Below the pieces are notes generated by a model. It was not told the DNA's origin and did no database searches. It saw only the letters and a program-made list of their open reading frames with translations. A stretch of DNA of 64,000 bases, taken from positions 496,001 through 560,000 of the forward strand of contig NZ_VHIP01000001.1 of NCBI RefSeq assembly GCF_006494365.1. Direction: 5' to 3'. The translations under genes were made by a program, and so were the position numbers. Source of the DNA: Aestuariibacter sp. GS-14 (lineage in GTDB: Bacteria > Pseudomonadota > Gammaproteobacteria > Enterobacterales > Alteromonadaceae). This document shows positions 61,752-64,000 of the stretch, piece after piece (position 1 is the first letter of the stretch; every line of letters begins with the position of its first letter).

Positions 61752-63992
61752 ATGAGTATCAGAACAAGTTTGAAGAAAGTTTTACCTCCAATTTCTATTA
61801 CAGAGCAGGAAGCGTTAGACGCCGGCGATATTTGGCTGGAGTCTTCTATTTATCGCGGAGCGCCCGACATGGAGGCATTGCGTGCAGTTCCTCAAGCCAA
61901 GCTAAGTGCTGACGAGCAGGCGTTCCTCGACGGTCCTGTGCAAAAATTACTGGAAATGGTTGACGATTTTGAATTAGGTAATTCAAAGCATATTCCACAA
62001 CACATCCTGGATTACCTGGGTGAGAACCGTTTCTTTTCAATGATCATTCCGAAGAAATTCGGTGGTCTGGAGTTCAGCCCCTATGCGAACTCAACAATCG
62101 TATCTACCCTGGCAGCGAAAAGCGGCGCGTTAGCAGTAACCGTAATGGTGCCTAACTCATTAGGCCCGGGCGAACTGTTAATGCACTACGGCACTAAAGC
62201 GCAGCAGGATTATTGGTTACCTCGCCTGGCTGTAGGTCAGGACATCCCATGCTTTGCATTAACCAGTCCTGAAGCAGGTTCAGATGCAGGTGGTATTCCT
62301 GATGCGGCTATCGTGACTAAAGGTCAGTGGGAAGGCAAAGAAGTTATCGGCTTAAAAGTAAGCTGGGACAAACGCTACATTACACTTGCCCCCATCGCTA
62401 CCGTACTGGGTTTGGCGTTTAAAGTATTTGATCCAAACAAACTGCTTGGCGACAAGCTTGAGCTGGGTATTACCTGTGCGCTGTTACCTAAGTCACACCC
62501 AGGTGTTGAACTGGGCAATCGTCACGATCCAATGGGTGTGCGTTTCTATAACGGTACCACCCGTGGTACTGACGTGTTCATTCCAATGGACTTCATCATC
62601 GGTGGCCAGAAAAACATTGGTCGCGGCTGGCAAATGCTGGTGAGCTGTCTGGGCGCAGGCCGCGGTATTTCGTTACCGGCCATGGGCACTGCAACTGCTC
62701 AAAGCGCGTTAAAGTCAACCGCTGAATACGCCTTTGTACGCGAACAGTTTGGTTTGCCAATTGGCCGCTTCGAAGGGATCCAGGAAAAACTGGCAGAAAT
62801 CGCGGGCAAAACATTCCTGTGTGAAGCAATGCGTGTACTCACTACGGAAGGTTTAGGTCTGGGCCTGAAGCCATCAGTAGTAACTGCTATTGCGAAATAC
62901 CACATGACAGAAATTGGTCGCGATGTAATGAACGCAGCCATGGACGTTCAGGCTGGTAAAGGCATTCAGCGTGGTCCACAAAATACCCTGGCTACCGGCT
63001 ATTCAGCATTGCCAATCGCTATCACAGTTGAAGGTGCAAATATTCTTACCCGCAACCTGATGATATTTGGCCAGGGCGCTATGCGTTGCCACCCATACCT
63101 GAAGGAAATGGTGGATCTGATTCACAGCGACGATAAGAAAGCCGATGGCGAGTTCAATAAGGTACTGCGTAAAACAATCGGGTTCAGTGTTAACAACTCG
63201 TTCCGCAGTATTTTCAAGAGCTACTTGCCGTTTACTCGTGGTGCGCAGTCAAGCCTGCCAGAAGTACGTAAGTACGAAAAACGCCTGAACGCGCTGTCTG
63301 CCAAACTAGCGCCACTGGCTGATTTATCTCTGGCGGTATTAGGCGGCGACCTGAAAAAGGCCGAGCTGCTGTCTGCTCGTCTGGGTGACATCATGAGCTA
63401 CCTGTATGGTGCAATGGCGTCAATTCGCTACTACGAGCAACGCATTGAAGATCGCCAGCAGGCCAAGCCGTACTTCGACTACGCAATGCAATGGTCTTTA
63501 CAGCAGGCTGAACAGGCACTGGTTAACTTTGTTCGCAACTTCCCGAACACAGCAACCCGCGGATTGATGCGCTTCCTGACTGCTACATACAGTGGCAGTG
63601 TTAGTACCATCAGTGATGATCTGGTTCGCGAACTGTCATTGGCAGCACTGCAGGACAACAGTGTGAAAGCACAGCTGACGCACCTTGTTAAAGCTACCCC
63701 AGGTGATGGTAATGACATCAATGAGCAGGCGTTTAAAGCCAAGCACAAAGTATTACCACTGCTGGGCAAAGTACAGAAAGCATTGCGCGAAGAGCCTGTT
63801 ATTCCGTTCTTGTCGTTTGAAAATGCACTGAACAAGTTGCAGGCGCGCGGTGTAATTAATGCTGCCGATGCAGCCGCACTGCACGATTACAATGAAAAAC
63901 GCAAACTGGCCATTCGCGTTGATGAATTTACGTTTGATATGGAATTGATTTCCGCAGAAAACGTCGCGTCAGAAGCCAAAGACGCAGCCTAA
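61752..63992 (+). CDS. fadE: Acyl-CoA dehydrogenase FadE
   Basis: 746 residues, ATG at 61752. N-terminal acyl-CoA dehydrogenase fold: 'FFSMIIPKKFGGLEFSPYANS', 'CFALTSPEAGSDAGGIPDAA' (FAD/substrate contact) and 'VREQFGLPIGRFEGIQEKLA'; the 'ITVEGANILTRNLMIFGQG' segment holds the catalytic Glu region. The C-terminal DUF1974 domain (from about residue 470) is present. It lacks the two N-terminal membrane segments of the E. coli enzyme. It catalyses the first step of beta-oxidation. Codon use favours GGT/CGT and looks like a well-expressed gene. A FadR-like operator precedes it. Confidence 0.95.
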   Translation: MSIRTSLKKVLPPISITEQEALDAGDIWLESSIYRGAPDMEALRAVPQAKLSADEQAFLDGPVQKLLEMVDDFELGNSKHIPQHILDYLGENRFFSMIIPKKFGGLEFSPYANSTIVSTLAAKSGALAVTVMVPNSLGPGELLMHYGTKAQQDYWLPRLAVGQDIPCFALTSPEAGSDAGGIPDAAIVTKGQWEGKEVIGLKVSWDKRYITLAPIATVLGLAFKVFDPNKLLGDKLELGITCALLPKSHPGVELGNRHDPMGVRFYNGTTRGTDVFIPMDFIIGGQKNIGRGWQMLVSCLGAGRGISLPAMGTATAQSALKSTAEYAFVREQFGLPIGRFEGIQEKLAEIAGKTFLCEAMRVLTTEGLGLGLKPSVVTAIAKYHMTEIGRDVMNAAMDVQAGKGIQRGPQNTLATGYSALPIAITVEGANILTRNLMIFGQGAMRCHPYLKEMVDLIHSDDKKADGEFNKVLRKTIGFSVNNSFRSIFKSYLPFTRGAQSSLPEVRKYEKRLNALSAKLAPLADLSLAVLGGDLKKAELLSARLGDIMSYLYGAMASIRYYEQRIEDRQQAKPYFDYAMQWSLQQAEQALVNFVRNFPNTATRGLMRFLTATYSGSVSTISDDLVRELSLAALQDNSVKAQLTHLVKATPGDGNDINEQAFKAKHKVLPLLGKVQKALREEPVIPFLSFENALNKLQARGVINAADAAALHDYNEKRKLAIRVDEFTFDMELISAENVASEAKDAA

Positions 63993-64000
63993 TCCGTACT

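Noticed and set aside
1..64000. CRISPR arrays, tRNA/rRNA genes, insertion sequences
   Set aside because: No regularly spaced repeats, cloverleaf-like sequences or transposase frames were seen.

Overview
The window looks like a chromosomal segment of a marine-type gammaproteobacterium, most likely Alteromonadales (Alteromonas/Aestuariibacter-like). The basis is moderate GC, gammaproteobacterial housekeeping genes (glnE, hldE, a lauroyl-type lipid A acyltransferase, a fadE-type acyl-CoA dehydrogenase) and protein-family content. The genus is inferred, not proven.

About 50 kb (949-50693) is one large exosortase A (XrtA/PEP-CTERM) exopolysaccharide locus. Its left conserved part (949-17271, plus strand) holds the TPR lipoprotein prsT, two GNAT/FemAB-like proteins, a large PcRGLX/YetA-like glycan lyase-type protein, glycosyltransferases, a polysaccharide deacetylase, the XrtA-type asparagine-synthase-like amidotransferase and a membrane-anchored PHP-domain protein. 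Many of these genes overlap by 4 bp (ATGA/GTGA), which points to translational coupling. The middle (17277-26364) is visibly more AT-rich, runs mostly on the minus strand and carries serotype-like functions: a transglutaminase-like membrane protein, GT25, GT2 and other GT-A enzymes, a Wzx-type flippase, an O-antigen ligase/polymerase-like protein, a sulfotransferase-like protein and a broken SGNH acyltransferase remnant. From 26398 to 40574 come more glycosyltransferases in both orientations, an OafA-like acyltransferase with SGNH domain, a hexapeptide acyltransferase and a secreted parallel beta-helix protein.

The right conserved core (40571-50693) has a minus-strand operon (EpsB/WcaJ-type phosphoglycosyltransferase, DUF3473-type deacetylase, xrtA fused to an EpsI domain). 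Divergent from it is a plus-strand operon (Wza-like export lipoprotein, Wzz-like chain-length protein, separate tyrosine autokinase, outer-membrane beta-barrel). A perfect 30-base palindromic terminator separates the latter from the XrtA-associated AAA ATPase. Together these give a Wzx/Wzy-like pathway: PGT priming, up to sixteen glycosyltransferases, acyl/amide/sulfate-type decorations, flipping, polymerisation, length control and outer-membrane export, with XrtA sorting PEP-CTERM proteins encoded elsewhere (I see no PEP-CTERM substrate here).

The rest is ordinary chromosome: hldE, a GIY-YIG protein, a DUF350 membrane protein, glnE, a TcpQ-like protein, lpxL, a small conserved protein, an outer-membrane protein, a LolA-like plus beta-barrel pair, and fadE preceded by a credible FadR-type operator. 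At the left edge is the C-terminal part of a VAO/4-cresol dehydrogenase-type flavoprotein. I saw no tRNA, rRNA, CRISPR array or insertion sequence.
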